Part shown: positions 53,971 to 62,395 of the stretch, piece by piece
Position numbering within the stretch: position 1 is the first letter of the stretch
Layout: every line of letters starts with the position of its first letter
Assembly: GCF_016765775.1 (NCBI RefSeq)
Contig: NZ_JAESVN010000002.1
Coordinates: 124,001-188,000, forward strand
Source of the DNA: Szabonella alba
Lineage (GTDB): Bacteria > Pseudomonadota > Alphaproteobacteria > Rhodobacterales > Rhodobacteraceae
Length of the DNA stretch: 64,000 bases
Direction: 5' to 3'
Made by a program: the position numbers and the translations under genes
The notes under the pieces: generated by a model
Databases searched by the model: none
Told to the model about the DNA's origin: nothing
The model's input: the letters and a program-made list of their open reading frames with translations, nothing else

Positions 53971-55569
53971 ATGGAGCGCGCCTTGACCCGCCCGACCGCC
54001 GCCCAATCCACCGCCCTTGCCGCCATTGCCGCGCGGCGGGCCGAGCTTTCGGACTGGTGCGCCACGATCTTCGATTTCGGCGAAACGGCATGGCGGGAAT
54101 ACCGGTCGGCGGAATGGTATGTCGAACGACTGCGAGCCGAGGGATTCACGGTCGAGGAAGGATCGGCCGGCATGCCTACGGCCTTCTGCGCCGAATGGCA
54201 TAACGGATCGGGGCCGGTCATCGGCATGTATGCCGAATATGACGGCATTCCCGGCAATTGTCAGGCGGCCTCAACCCGCCGCGAACCGCGCGCCGGTCTT
54301 GGATTTCAGGCAGGCGGGCATACCGACCCCCATTCCGGCCTTGGCGTCGCAGGCTTGGGCGGCGCATTGGCGCTGAAGGCCGCGATGCAGGCGCATGACA
54401 TCAAGGGCGGCATCCGTTTCACCGGCGAACCCGCCGAAAAGCTGCGCGGGTCCAAACCGATCCATGCCGCCAGGGGCTATTATGACGGGCTGGCCGCGAT
54501 GCTGTCCTTCCATCCCTTCTACATGCTGCCGATGTGCAACACGGTGCGCTGGGAAACCCATTGCGGGGCGGGATGGTCGATGGTCTATCGCTTTCTCTGC
54601 GATGCGCCCGAGGGGTGGGGCACGGGTGACGGCGCGCCGATCCCGCAGGCGCATAGTGCCGTGCGCGCGCCCGGCGCCAATGATGCGCTGCATCTGATGT
54701 ATACCGCCAGCAAGACGCTGCGCGAATCCATGCTGCCGCATCAGGGCGGCTGGTCCCTGTCCGAGGCGATCCTGACCGCCGGGCAGGCGACGGCGGACAA
54801 TCAGCCGGCAGGACTGGCCGAGATCCAGTTCATGCTGCGCGTGCCAACGATTGCCATGGCCGAGGCGGTGACGGCGGCGCTGGACCGCAATGCCGCGGCG
54901 GCGGCGGCGATGACGGGCTGCCGCTGGGAACGCCATTGGGTCACGAAATCGCGCCCGGGTCTGGCCAATCACAGCATGGCCCGCGCGGTCTGGGACGTGC
55001 TGTCATCGCGCGGTGCGCCGGTCTGGGATGACGCGGCCAAGGACGTGGCACGGCAGATGCAGGCGGGGCTGGGCCTTGATCCGATGGACGATCCCTTCAT
55101 CCCCGAAATGTCACGGCTGATCGCCCCCGAGGCCGCCGAGGCGATCCTGCGGCGCGACCTGCCGCCCAGCCAGACCCATTCCACCAGCGACGATTACACC
55201 GACATGTGCTGGCATGCGCCCACCGCACGCTTCTACATCGCGCGGCCTGCCCTGCGCGCGCCCGGCGGCTTTGCCTATCCGCCCTGGGTGATGAATGCGC
55301 TTGGCGGCATTCCCGCGACCATCGACCCGATGGTGACCCGCGCCGCCGAGGTGCTGGCGCTGTCGGCGCTGCGCGTGCTGGAAGATGCCCGCCTGCGGGA
55401 AGCCGCCTGGACCGAATTCCGCGACCGTACCGGCGGCGGTGTCGGCGGCGACCGCTGGCTGCCCCCGCAATGCGATTACGACCCGCCCATCCATTTCCGC
55501 TGGCCCGAATATGTAACCACCCCGCGCGGGCGGGACTGGTGGATCCCCTCCACGATGCCCGGCGCCTGA
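53971..55569 (+). CDS. M20-family amidohydrolase (AbgB-like)
   Basis: A 532-residue metal-dependent amidohydrolase of the M20 family, similar in layout to AbgB/p-aminobenzoyl-glutamate or indole-acetyl amino acid hydrolases. Visible: WCATIFDFGETAWREYRSAEW near 30, IGMYAEYDGIPG near 88, GHTDPHSGLGVAGLGGALAL near 118, FTGEPAEKLRGSKPIHAARGYYDG near 155 and a late STSDDYTDMCWHAPT. It should release an amino acid or amine from an amide conjugate. I chose ATG 53971; 38 codons upstream are open but unlike the family. First gene of an operon with the DDAH-like and FAD genes. Confidence 0.8.
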   Translation: MERALTRPTAAQSTALAAIAARRAELSDWCATIFDFGETAWREYRSAEWYVERLRAEGFTVEEGSAGMPTAFCAEWHNGSGPVIGMYAEYDGIPGNCQAASTRREPRAGLGFQAGGHTDPHSGLGVAGLGGALALKAAMQAHDIKGGIRFTGEPAEKLRGSKPIHAARGYYDGLAAMLSFHPFYMLPMCNTVRWETHCGAGWSMVYRFLCDAPEGWGTGDGAPIPQAHSAVRAPGANDALHLMYTASKTLRESMLPHQGGWSLSEAILTAGQATADNQPAGLAEIQFMLRVPTIAMAEAVTAALDRNAAAAAAMTGCRWERHWVTKSRPGLANHSMARAVWDVLSSRGAPVWDDAAKDVARQMQAGLGLDPMDDPFIPEMSRLIAPEAAEAILRRDLPPSQTHSTSDDYTDMCWHAPTARFYIARPALRAPGGFAYPPWVMNALGGIPATIDPMVTRAAEVLALSALRVLEDARLREAAWTEFRDRTGGGVGGDRWLPPQCDYDPPIHFRWPEYVTTPRGRDWWIPSTMPGA

Positions 55570-55586
55570 CCCATGGGAGACCTGCC

Positions 55587-56510
55587 ATGAATATCCAGAC
55601 CAAGCATGATGCCTTCAGCCTGCAACGCCGCAAGCGCGGCGGCGGCACCGCGCCCCTTTCCGGCTGGGGTTTCGCCAATGAAACCGACCGCCTGACCGAT
55701 GTGCTGCTGGGGTCCCCCGCGCATCTGCGGCACCTCTCGACCTCCAGCCTGTCGCGCAAACATCTGCGCGAGGCGCCATGCACTGTGCAGGTGGCGCAGG
55801 CCCAGCATGCCGAAATGGTTGCGGCCTATGAACATTTCGGTGTGAAGGTTCACATGCACACGCCCGAGCCGGAACTGCCCATGCAGGTCTATGCCCGCGA
55901 TTCCAGTGTCATGACCCCTTACGGCGCGGTCATCACTGCCATGGCGCAATGGTGGCGGCGGGGTGAGAATTATGCCGCAATCCGGACCTATGAAAAACTT
56001 GGCATCCCGATCTATGACATGGTGACGGCAGGCACGTTCGAAGGCGGCGATTTCAACGTCATTGAAGAGGGCTGCGTGCTGATCGGCTGCGGTGGTGCCC
56101 GCACGCAGGAGGAGGGTGCGCGGCAGGTGGCAAGCTGGTTCGAGGCCGAAGGCTGGGAGGTGCGGCTGGCCTTCATCGACGAATATTACGTCCATATCGA
56201 CCTGATGGTGGTGCCGATCGCGCCGAAACTGACCGCCGTCTGCCTTGCCTGCACCGAACCCGGCATCGTCGACTGGTTGCGCGCCAAGGGCCATGAGATC
56301 ATCGACGTGCCGTTTCAGGACACGATGGCGCTTGGCTGCAACTTCATGTCGCTGGGCGGGGATCGCGTCATCGCGCCGACCTCATCCCAATCGCTGATCG
56401 GGCAGTTGCGCGCCCGGGGTTTTGAGGTCGCTGCGGTGGAAATGTCCGAAATTTCCAAGACCGGCGGCGGCATCCATTGCATGGCTCAGGCGCTGCGCCG
56501 CGCGGCATGA
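55587..56510 (+). CDS. dimethylargininase / arginine deiminase-fold guanidino hydrolase
   Basis: A 307-residue pentein-fold hydrolase. Substrate and catalytic motifs are YARDSSVMTPYG near 108, FEGGDFNVIEEG near 152, the His-Asp pair YVHIDLMVVPI near 204, and the nucleophile Cys298 in TGGGIHCMAQ near the C-terminus. Such enzymes hydrolyse a guanidino group to a ureido compound (citrulline type) or release an amine. ATG 55587 lies 17 nt after the M20 stop. In this setting it probably acts on a guanidino acid or amine released by the M20 enzyme or imported by the ABC system. The specific substrate is unknown. Confidence 0.8.
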   Translation: MNIQTKHDAFSLQRRKRGGGTAPLSGWGFANETDRLTDVLLGSPAHLRHLSTSSLSRKHLREAPCTVQVAQAQHAEMVAAYEHFGVKVHMHTPEPELPMQVYARDSSVMTPYGAVITAMAQWWRRGENYAAIRTYEKLGIPIYDMVTAGTFEGGDFNVIEEGCVLIGCGGARTQEEGARQVASWFEAEGWEVRLAFIDEYYVHIDLMVVPIAPKLTAVCLACTEPGIVDWLRAKGHEIIDVPFQDTMALGCNFMSLGGDRVIAPTSSQSLIGQLRARGFEVAAVEMSEISKTGGGIHCMAQALRRAA

Positions 56511-57871
56511 CGCTGCTGCGGGATCTGGCAGCGGCGCTTGGCGCCGCAGGCTGCCTGACCGGGGCCGATATCGGGGCGGGCGCTGTCAGTGATGCCAGCG
56601 GAACGGGGCGCATCCCGCCGCTGGCGCTGCTGCGCCCTGCCTCGGTCAACGAGGTATCGGCGGCGCTGGAAATCTGTCACCGGCACGGGGTTGGCGTGGT
56701 GCCGCAGGGCGGCATGACCGGCCTTGCGGGCGGTGCCAATCCGCAGGGCGGCGATGTGGCCCTGTCCCTGACGCGTTTCGCCGGGGTCGAGGAGATCGAC
56801 CCCGATTGCCAGACGATCACCCTGCGCGCCGGAACCACGCTGCAGGCCGCGCAAGAGGCGGCGGCGGCAGCAGGCTTTCTGCTGCCGGTCGATCTGGGGT
56901 CGCGCGGGTCCTGCCAGATCGGCGGGATCGTGGCGACCAATGCGGGTGGCGTGCGGGTGATCCGCCACGGCATGACGCGCGACAATCTGGCGGGGGTTGA
57001 GGCGGTTCTGGCCGATGGCACTGTGCTGTCCTCGCTGACCAAGGTGGTGAAGAACAATACCGGCTATGACCTGCGGCACCTGATCTGCGGGTCCGAGGGC
57101 ACGCTGGCGGTCATCACCCGCGCTGTGCTGCGGCTGCGCCCCCTGCCCGGGGCGCGGGCAACCGCCCTGTGCGCCCTGCCGGATTTCGCTGCCGTGCTGG
57201 CGCTGCTGAAACAGGCGCGCACCCACCTGCCCGGGCTTTCGGCGTTCGAGGCGATGTGGCGCGACTATGTTCTGGCCAGTTCCGCCGCAGCCGGGCTGCA
57301 GCTTTTCCCCGATCCGCCGCCTTTCACCGTGCTGATCGAGGCGGAAGGCAGCGCCGGGGGGCTGGATGCGGAATTCGAGGCGATGCTGGCAGGGGCGTTT
57401 GAGGCAGGCATCCTCAGCGATGCGCTGATCGCCCAGTCACAGGCCGAGGCCGCGCGGTTCTGGACCCTGCGTGAAGGCCATGCGCTGGACCGGATGTTTC
57501 CGGGTCTGATCAATCTGGACATCGCCCTGCCGGTCGCCCTGCTGGACGACTACGCCACCGCCTGCGGCAGCGCGATCCGTGCCCGGTTTCCCGATGCGCA
57601 TGTGTCGTTTTACGGCCATGTCGGGGATATGAACCTGCATGTCGCGGTGGGTCTGACGGAACCATCCGAGGCCGCCGCACATGAGGTCGACCGCATCGCC
57701 TATGATCTGGTCCGCGAACGAGGCGGATCGGTTTCCGCCGAACACGGGATCGGCGTTCTGAAGCGCGACTGGCTGGGACATTCGCGGAGTGCGGCGGAAA
57801 TTGCGCAGATGCGCGCGGTGAAGGCGGCGTTTGACCCGAAGGGGGTGATGAACCCGGGGAAGGTGGTTTGA
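56507..57871 (+). CDS. FAD-binding oxidoreductase (D-2-hydroxy acid dehydrogenase type)
   Basis: A 454-residue FAD_binding_4 / FAD-oxidase_C enzyme. Visible: GVVPQGGMTGLAGGANP near 72 and LGSRGSCQIGGIVATNAGGVRVIRHG near 138 for FAD binding, then the C-terminal FYGHVGDMNLHVAVG near 373 with the active-site His region and the closing SAEHGIGVLKRDWL. Relatives oxidise D-2-hydroxyglutarate or D-lactate using an electron-transfer flavoprotein or quinone. Start ATG 56507 overlaps the previous stop by 4 nt. It should process a 2-hydroxy acid formed in the same pathway. Confidence 0.82.
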   Translation: MTLLRDLAAALGAAGCLTGADIGAGAVSDASGTGRIPPLALLRPASVNEVSAALEICHRHGVGVVPQGGMTGLAGGANPQGGDVALSLTRFAGVEEIDPDCQTITLRAGTTLQAAQEAAAAAGFLLPVDLGSRGSCQIGGIVATNAGGVRVIRHGMTRDNLAGVEAVLADGTVLSSLTKVVKNNTGYDLRHLICGSEGTLAVITRAVLRLRPLPGARATALCALPDFAAVLALLKQARTHLPGLSAFEAMWRDYVLASSAAAGLQLFPDPPPFTVLIEAEGSAGGLDAEFEAMLAGAFEAGILSDALIAQSQAEAARFWTLREGHALDRMFPGLINLDIALPVALLDDYATACGSAIRARFPDAHVSFYGHVGDMNLHVAVGLTEPSEAAAHEVDRIAYDLVRERGGSVSAEHGIGVLKRDWLGHSRSAAEIAQMRAVKAAFDPKGVMNPGKVV

Positions 57872-57947
57872 GGGGGGGGCGTTGCGGCTGTTTGCCAATT
57901 GAAACCCACACAGTTGCTCTGAGACGTACAGGTGTGGAGAGTAAGGA

Positions 57948-58304
57948 ATGGCGAAGTTGACAGACCATGATGCGTATATTGCTGCGGCCCCTGAGCAATT
58001 CCGGCCACTCTTGACCCAATTGCGCGCACAACTCGCCCAAGCGCTTCCTGATGCAGAAGAACTGATCATGTACGATATTCCGGGGTTTGGCTTCGGAAAG
58101 TCGGTCATTGCGGGCTATGCGGCCTTTAGCAAGCAATGTGGCCTCTATGTTGGCAAGGATGCCATTGCCCTGTTCACTGACGAAATCGCCGCCGCCGGCC
58201 TCAAGGCCACCAAAACTGGCGTCACGTTCTCGCCGCGCAAACCTATCTCCGCAGAACTGGTTACAAAGCTCGCTTTGGCTTCGCGGAAGGAACTCGGGGT
58301 ATGA
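57948..58304 (+). CDS. DUF1801 family protein
   Basis: A 118-residue protein with the DUF1801 pattern (HDAYIAAAPEQFRPLLTQLRAQLAQALPDAEELIMYDIPGF in outline, then GYAAFSKQCGLYVGKDAI). YdhG/frataxin-like members have been proposed to bind iron, but no metal role is shown. The gene is visibly poorer in GC than its neighbours, with more A/T-ending codons (gat, att, aaa, ttg), so it may be a recent arrival. It stands between two unrelated genes. Confidence 0.75.
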   Translation: MAKLTDHDAYIAAAPEQFRPLLTQLRAQLAQALPDAEELIMYDIPGFGFGKSVIAGYAAFSKQCGLYVGKDAIALFTDEIAAAGLKATKTGVTFSPRKPISAELVTKLALASRKELGV

Positions 58305-58434
58305 CGTTTTGGCAATACCTGCATATCTGCAAGATGGTAGGATAGGCCCTGAACTGTCCCCCACCCCCTCATTGCACCCCCCCGCCCGCATCCCCTACAC
58401 TACCCCCTGAACACACCTTCCGGGGGCGGCGGTC

Positions 58435-59466
58435 TTGCGTATCTTTTCTGTCACCTCGATGAAGGATGAAGGGCCGTTCCTTCTGGAATGGATCGCCTAT
58501 CACCGGCTGATCGGCGTGACCGATTTCCTGATCTTCTCGAATGACTGTTCCGACGGCACCGATACGCTGCTGGATGCGCTCGCCTCGGCCGGGGTGGTGG
58601 AACACCGGCGCCAGACGGTTGACCCCGCGAAAGGCGCGCAATGGCAGGCGCTGGCCGCAGCCTGGAAACATCCGGCGCGCAAGGCCGCGGACTGGATGCT
58701 GTTCAGCGATGTCGACGAATTTCCGCTGGTCAAAACGGGCGCGCGCCGCCTGCCCGACCTGATTGCGGCCCTGCCCGAGGGTGCGGATGCGGTCACCCTG
58801 CCCTGGCGGCTGTTCGGGGCTGCGGCCGTGGCGGGTTTTGCCGACCGTCCGGTCACAGCGCAGTTCACCCGCTGCGCGCCGGTGCCGCTGCTGCATCCCG
58901 TCGCGGCCACGTTCTACAAGACGCTGTTTCGTCCGCAATCCTTCCGCGCGGCAGGCATCCACCGGCCCAAGCGCCGCAAGAACGCGCCGCTGCCCTGCTG
59001 GGTGAACGGCGCGGGGGGGCCGATGCCCGACTGGTTTGCCGAACGGGACGGGCGGCTGTCGCTGCTGGGCATGCCCGAGGCGCGGTCACTGGCGGAACTG
59101 CATCATTACTCCCTGCGATCAGCCGAAAGTTTCATCGTGAAATCGCTGCGCGGTCTGGCGAACCGCAAGGATAAAGCGGTCGATCTGTCCTATTGGGTGG
59201 AACGCAATTTCAACAGCGAACAGAATGACGCGATGGCGGTCTGGGCAGGCCCGCTTGCGGCAGAGATTGCCGAACTCAAGGCCCTGCCCGGCATGGGCGC
59301 ACTGCATGACGCCGCCTGCGACTGGCATCGCATGGCCTTTGCGCAGGCCATGCGCGGGGGTGAGGCTTACCGGCTTTACTGTCACTGCCTTCATGCTGCC
59401 GGATCCGCGCCGCTGCCCGGTCCGCTGGCAATGCGGCTGTTTCGGATGTTCGGCGCGCTGGAATGA
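58435..59466 (+). CDS. glycosyltransferase family 2 protein (Glyco_tranf_2_4)
   Basis: A 343-residue cytoplasmic GT-A-type glycosyltransferase. MKDEGPFLLEWIAYHRLIGVTDFLIFSNDCSDGTDTLLDAL is, in outline, the family N-terminus; the DXD motif is in FSDVDEFPL near 92; AELHHYSLRSAESFIVK lies near 222. Translation probably begins at TTG 58435, which gives the usual RIFSVTSMKDEGPF beginning; the ATG at codon 9 would cut into it. A purine-rich GGGGGCGG precedes the TTG. Acceptor unknown; no polysaccharide cluster adjoins it. Confidence 0.8.
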   Translation: MRIFSVTSMKDEGPFLLEWIAYHRLIGVTDFLIFSNDCSDGTDTLLDALASAGVVEHRRQTVDPAKGAQWQALAAAWKHPARKAADWMLFSDVDEFPLVKTGARRLPDLIAALPEGADAVTLPWRLFGAAAVAGFADRPVTAQFTRCAPVPLLHPVAATFYKTLFRPQSFRAAGIHRPKRRKNAPLPCWVNGAGGPMPDWFAERDGRLSLLGMPEARSLAELHHYSLRSAESFIVKSLRGLANRKDKAVDLSYWVERNFNSEQNDAMAVWAGPLAAEIAELKALPGMGALHDAACDWHRMAFAQAMRGGEAYRLYCHCLHAAGSAPLPGPLAMRLFRMFGALE

Positions 59467-59609
59467 CGTATAGGCTTCGACAGGGGCTGCGGCGGGGGCT
59501 TCGGCGCGCGATGGACCGCTCACTCTGACGTGTGGTCCTGTTTCAGGGGGGTGCGCAGGCCGGAATCCGCGCCTATATGAACCTAAACAGTAAGATGAAC
59601 GGACCGAGC

Positions 59610-60233
59610 ATGAACCGCAGATCCTTCTTCCGCACTGCCCTTGCACCTTTCGGCGCGATGGCCCTTATGACCGCGCTGGCCATTCCCGCCCATGCGCGCA
59701 TCCCGCTGGCGGAACTGTCACGCTATCTGAACGCGCTGACCACCGCCCAGGCCGAGTTTACCCAGATCAATGCCGATGGCACGATTTCGACCGGCAAGAT
59801 CTATATCCAGCGCCCCGGACGGGTGAGGTTCGAATATGCACCGCCCGACCGCAATCTGGTGATCGCCGGTTCGGGCACGGTCGCCATTTTCGACGCGAAA
59901 TCCAACCAGGCGGCAGAACAGTATCCGCTGTCGCGCACGCCGCTCAGCATCATTCTGGCGCAGAATGTCGATCTGGGCCGGGCGCGGATGGTGACCGATC
60001 ACCGTGAGGACGGCAACACGACCCGCGTGCGGGCGCAGGACCCTGACAACCCGAATTACGGCTCGATCGATCTGATCTTCACCGCCGATCCGACCGAGTT
60101 GCGGCAATGGGTGATCCGCGATGACAGCGGGCAGGAAACCACCGTCATTCTGGGTGAGATGACCAAGGGCGCGCGGCTGGAAAACGCGCTGTTCAACATC
60201 AATTTCGAACTTGAGCGGCGTTCCAACCGCTGA
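59610..60233 (+). CDS. lolA: outer-membrane lipoprotein carrier protein LolA
   Basis: A 207-residue periplasmic chaperone that ferries lipoproteins from LolCDE to the outer membrane. A signal peptide runs MNRRSFFRTALAPFGAMALM to AHA (about residue 29). The mature part has QAEFTQINADGTISTGKIYIQRPGRVRFEYAPPD and DNPNYGSIDLIFTADPTELRQW in outline, the usual LolA blocks. Start is uncertain: ATG 59610 gives the cleanest signal peptide, while ATGs at 59577 and 59595 are also in frame. It is single, followed by a strong terminator. Confidence 0.88.
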   Translation: MNRRSFFRTALAPFGAMALMTALAIPAHARIPLAELSRYLNALTTAQAEFTQINADGTISTGKIYIQRPGRVRFEYAPPDRNLVIAGSGTVAIFDAKSNQAAEQYPLSRTPLSIILAQNVDLGRARMVTDHREDGNTTRVRAQDPDNPNYGSIDLIFTADPTELRQWVIRDDSGQETTVILGEMTKGARLENALFNINFELERRSNR

Positions 60234-60269
60234 TGCGTGGCGCCGCGCGGCCCGGCTGCAGGAAATGAA

Positions 60270-60302
60270 AAGGGGCGGCCCGCAACGGCCGCCCCTTTTT
60301 TC
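60270..60302. terminator. bidirectional terminator between lolA and the SLT lipoprotein gene
   Basis: AAGGGGCGGCC (60270-60280) pairs with GGCCGCCCCTT (60287-60297), then TTTT on the + strand; an A-run before the stem gives a T-tract on the minus strand. It lies between convergent genes. Confidence 0.88.
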
Positions 60303-60325
60303 CGTTTTGTCTGCCGCCCGGATCC

Positions 60326-60907
60326 TTAGCGGCAGGAGGCCAGTTGCGCGCGATAGCGCTGCGCGCGCGTCTCGACCCGGCCCGCAACGGCCAGCAGCCA
60401 GGGCTTGGAATTATACGTCCCCCGCGCATAGCCCGAGCGCCCGTCATGATAGGCAAGATACTGGTTGCGGGCGTCATGTTTCGAGATGCCCAGCGACTGT
60501 TCCGACTTGTGCATGTACCAGCCCATGAAATCGGTCGCGTCCTTGATCCGGTCGCGGCGGGCACGGCGCTGACGCTCTTCCTCCTGATACTCTTCCCATG
60601 TGCCGTCCAGCGCCTGACTGTAGCCGAAGGCAGAGCTTTGACGGCCCAGCGGGATCACCCCCAGCGCATAGCGATGCGGGGTGCGGGCATTGCCGATGAA
60701 TTTCGATTCCTGATGGATCACCGCCATCTGCACATGCATCGGAACACCCCATTTGCGTTCCGTCGCCAGCATGGCACGGCGGTACTGCGGACGTTCTGCG
60801 ATGATCGCGCAGGCGTTCTCCAGATCGCGGGGCGCCGAAAAGTTGCCGCCGCCGCCACAGGCCGCCAGCAGAAGCAACAGAACCGACGCGCGTAGAAAGC
60901 TGCTCAT
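60326..60907 (-). CDS. lytic-transglycosylase-like lipoprotein (SLT domain)
   Basis: A 193-residue secreted lipoprotein. The lipobox LLAAC places the lipidated Cys at residue 17. The SLT-like core has the catalytic Glu in MAVIHQESKFIG near 65, AFGYSQALDGTWEEY near 93, and DATDFMGWYMHKSEQSLGI and GYARGTYNSKPWLLAVA near 150. It should cut or bind peptidoglycan in the periplasm. It is convergent with lolA and shares its terminator. Confidence 0.85.
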   Translation of the reverse strand: MSSFLRASVLLLLLAACGGGGNFSAPRDLENACAIIAERPQYRRAMLATERKWGVPMHVQMAVIHQESKFIGNARTPHRYALGVIPLGRQSSAFGYSQALDGTWEEYQEEERQRRARRDRIKDATDFMGWYMHKSEQSLGISKHDARNQYLAYHDGRSGYARGTYNSKPWLLAVAGRVETRAQRYRAQLASCR

Positions 60908-60984
60908 AATGCCCCTCGCACGGTTATTTTTTTAATGACAATAGGGCAAATCACGGGTCAAGGAAATGGCGCGCGCCCGAAAAA

Positions 60985-61872
60985 TCAGATCAGGAACGCA
61001 AGTGTGAGCGGAATACCGACGACCGAGAGCAGGGTCGAGACGATGACCAGCCCCGCCACCGCATCGGCATCGGCCCCGTGGCGCGCCGCCAGCAGATAGA
61101 CCGTCACCGCGACGGGGGTCGAGATCTGCAGGATCAGCACCGCAAGGGCCACCGGCTCCAGCTGCAGCGCCAGCCCGACCCCCAGCGCCACAGCGATCGA
61201 AACCGCCATGCGCAGCAGCGACAGCCAGAAGGACTGCCCCAGACGCCCCGGGCTGAGCCGCGCAACCGAGACGCCCAGCGTGATCAGCATCATCGGAATC
61301 GCCATCTGTCCGATCAGATCCAGCGAATTCGTCATCCAGTCCGGCGTCTGCCAGCCCTGCCACAGGAACAGCGCCCCCAAGAGCGTGGCCCAGACCGTCG
61401 GTTCGCGCAGCACCGCCAGAACCGAGCCCGACCCGCCACGCGTCATCAGCCATGCGCCCAGCGTGAAGGACCAGATGCAGGAGACGGCAAAAATTGCCAG
61501 CCCATAGCCGAGCCCGGTTTCGCCAAAGGCAAACAGTGCCACCGGCAGCCCGACATTGCCGGTATTGCCAAAGATCATCGGCGCCATATAGCTGCGCCGC
61601 TCCAGCCCGGTCACCAGCACGAAGCCCCACCAGATCAGCGCCAGAACCGCGAAACAGACCGAGGCCGCCACCGCCACCCCGGCCAGTGAGGCCGGATCGA
61701 CCTCGGTTTTCATCAGGGCGGTAAACATCAGGCAGGGGGTCGCCAGCGTCATGGCCAGCCGGGTGACAAACTCCATCCGGTATTCGAAACCGGCCTTTGC
61801 CCAGATGAAACCGGTCAGGGCCAGCACCCCGACGGGGGCCACGATCTGCAGGACTGTCAGGATAAGGTTCAC
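60985..61872 (-). CDS. AEC-family transporter (auxin efflux carrier fold)
   Basis: A 295-residue polytopic protein with about ten membrane segments. FGNTGNVGLPVALFAFG near 97 is the conserved core of the N-terminal half, and QMAIPMMLITLGVSVARL near 195 that of the C-terminal half. The ending PVAVTVYLLAARHGADADAVAGLVIVSTLLS is typical. It starts with GTG at 61872; the next ATG would remove the first helix. AEC members export or import small carboxylates such as malonate or malate; the ligand is unknown. It is divergent from hspQ. Confidence 0.85.
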   Translation of the reverse strand: MNLILTVLQIVAPVGVLALTGFIWAKAGFEYRMEFVTRLAMTLATPCLMFTALMKTEVDPASLAGVAVAASVCFAVLALIWWGFVLVTGLERRSYMAPMIFGNTGNVGLPVALFAFGETGLGYGLAIFAVSCIWSFTLGAWLMTRGGSGSVLAVLREPTVWATLLGALFLWQGWQTPDWMTNSLDLIGQMAIPMMLITLGVSVARLSPGRLGQSFWLSLLRMAVSIAVALGVGLALQLEPVALAVLILQISTPVAVTVYLLAARHGADADAVAGLVIVSTLLSVVGIPLTLAFLI

Positions 61873-61955
61873 AGTCTGTTTCCGGTCAATCGAAGGAGGC
61901 CGGTGGACAAACCCGGCGCATAGGGATTACTAACCACTGTCGGGGGACGCAAGAC

Positions 61956-62282
61956 ATGCTGAAATCGCGCGCCAAATATCATCTCGGACAGGTGCTGCGG
62001 CACCGCAAACACCCCTTCCGGGGGGTGGTCTTTGACGTGGACGCGATGTTTTCCAATACCGATGAATGGTATGAGAACATTCCCGAGGACAGCCGCCCGT
62101 CAAAGGACCAGCCCTTCTATCACCTGCTGGCCGAGAATGACCAAAGCTATTATGTCGCCTATGTCTCGGAACAGAATCTTGTTCCGGATGAAACGGGCGA
62201 ACCCGTGGACCATCCCGACCTGCCCGATCTTTTCGGGGATTTTGAAGACGGGCGCTATCCGCTGCAATTCCAGATGAACTGA
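61956..62282 (+). CDS. hspQ: heat-shock protein HspQ (hemimethylated-DNA-binding YccV domain)
   Basis: A 108-residue protein with the YccV-like domain: KYHLGQVLRHRKHPFRGVVFDVD at the N-terminus, DQPFYHLLAENDQSYYVAYVSEQNL in the middle. In enteric bacteria HspQ is a Lon specificity-enhancing factor and substrate; the proteobacterial homologue is likely similar. The acidic C-terminus (HPDLPDLFGDFEDGRYP) is family-typical. It precedes gpmI by 113 nt. Confidence 0.88.
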   Translation: MLKSRAKYHLGQVLRHRKHPFRGVVFDVDAMFSNTDEWYENIPEDSRPSKDQPFYHLLAENDQSYYVAYVSEQNLVPDETGEPVDHPDLPDLFGDFEDGRYPLQFQMN

Positions 62283-62395
62283 TCGCCGCCGGGCGCGGGC
62301 TGCGGCATGTCCCCTTTGCCATGGGTGGCGCGATGTTGCCCTGCCGGACCGTCGGGCGTAGAACGGGCGCTGAACCCGTGAAGGAGAGCGCCCCC

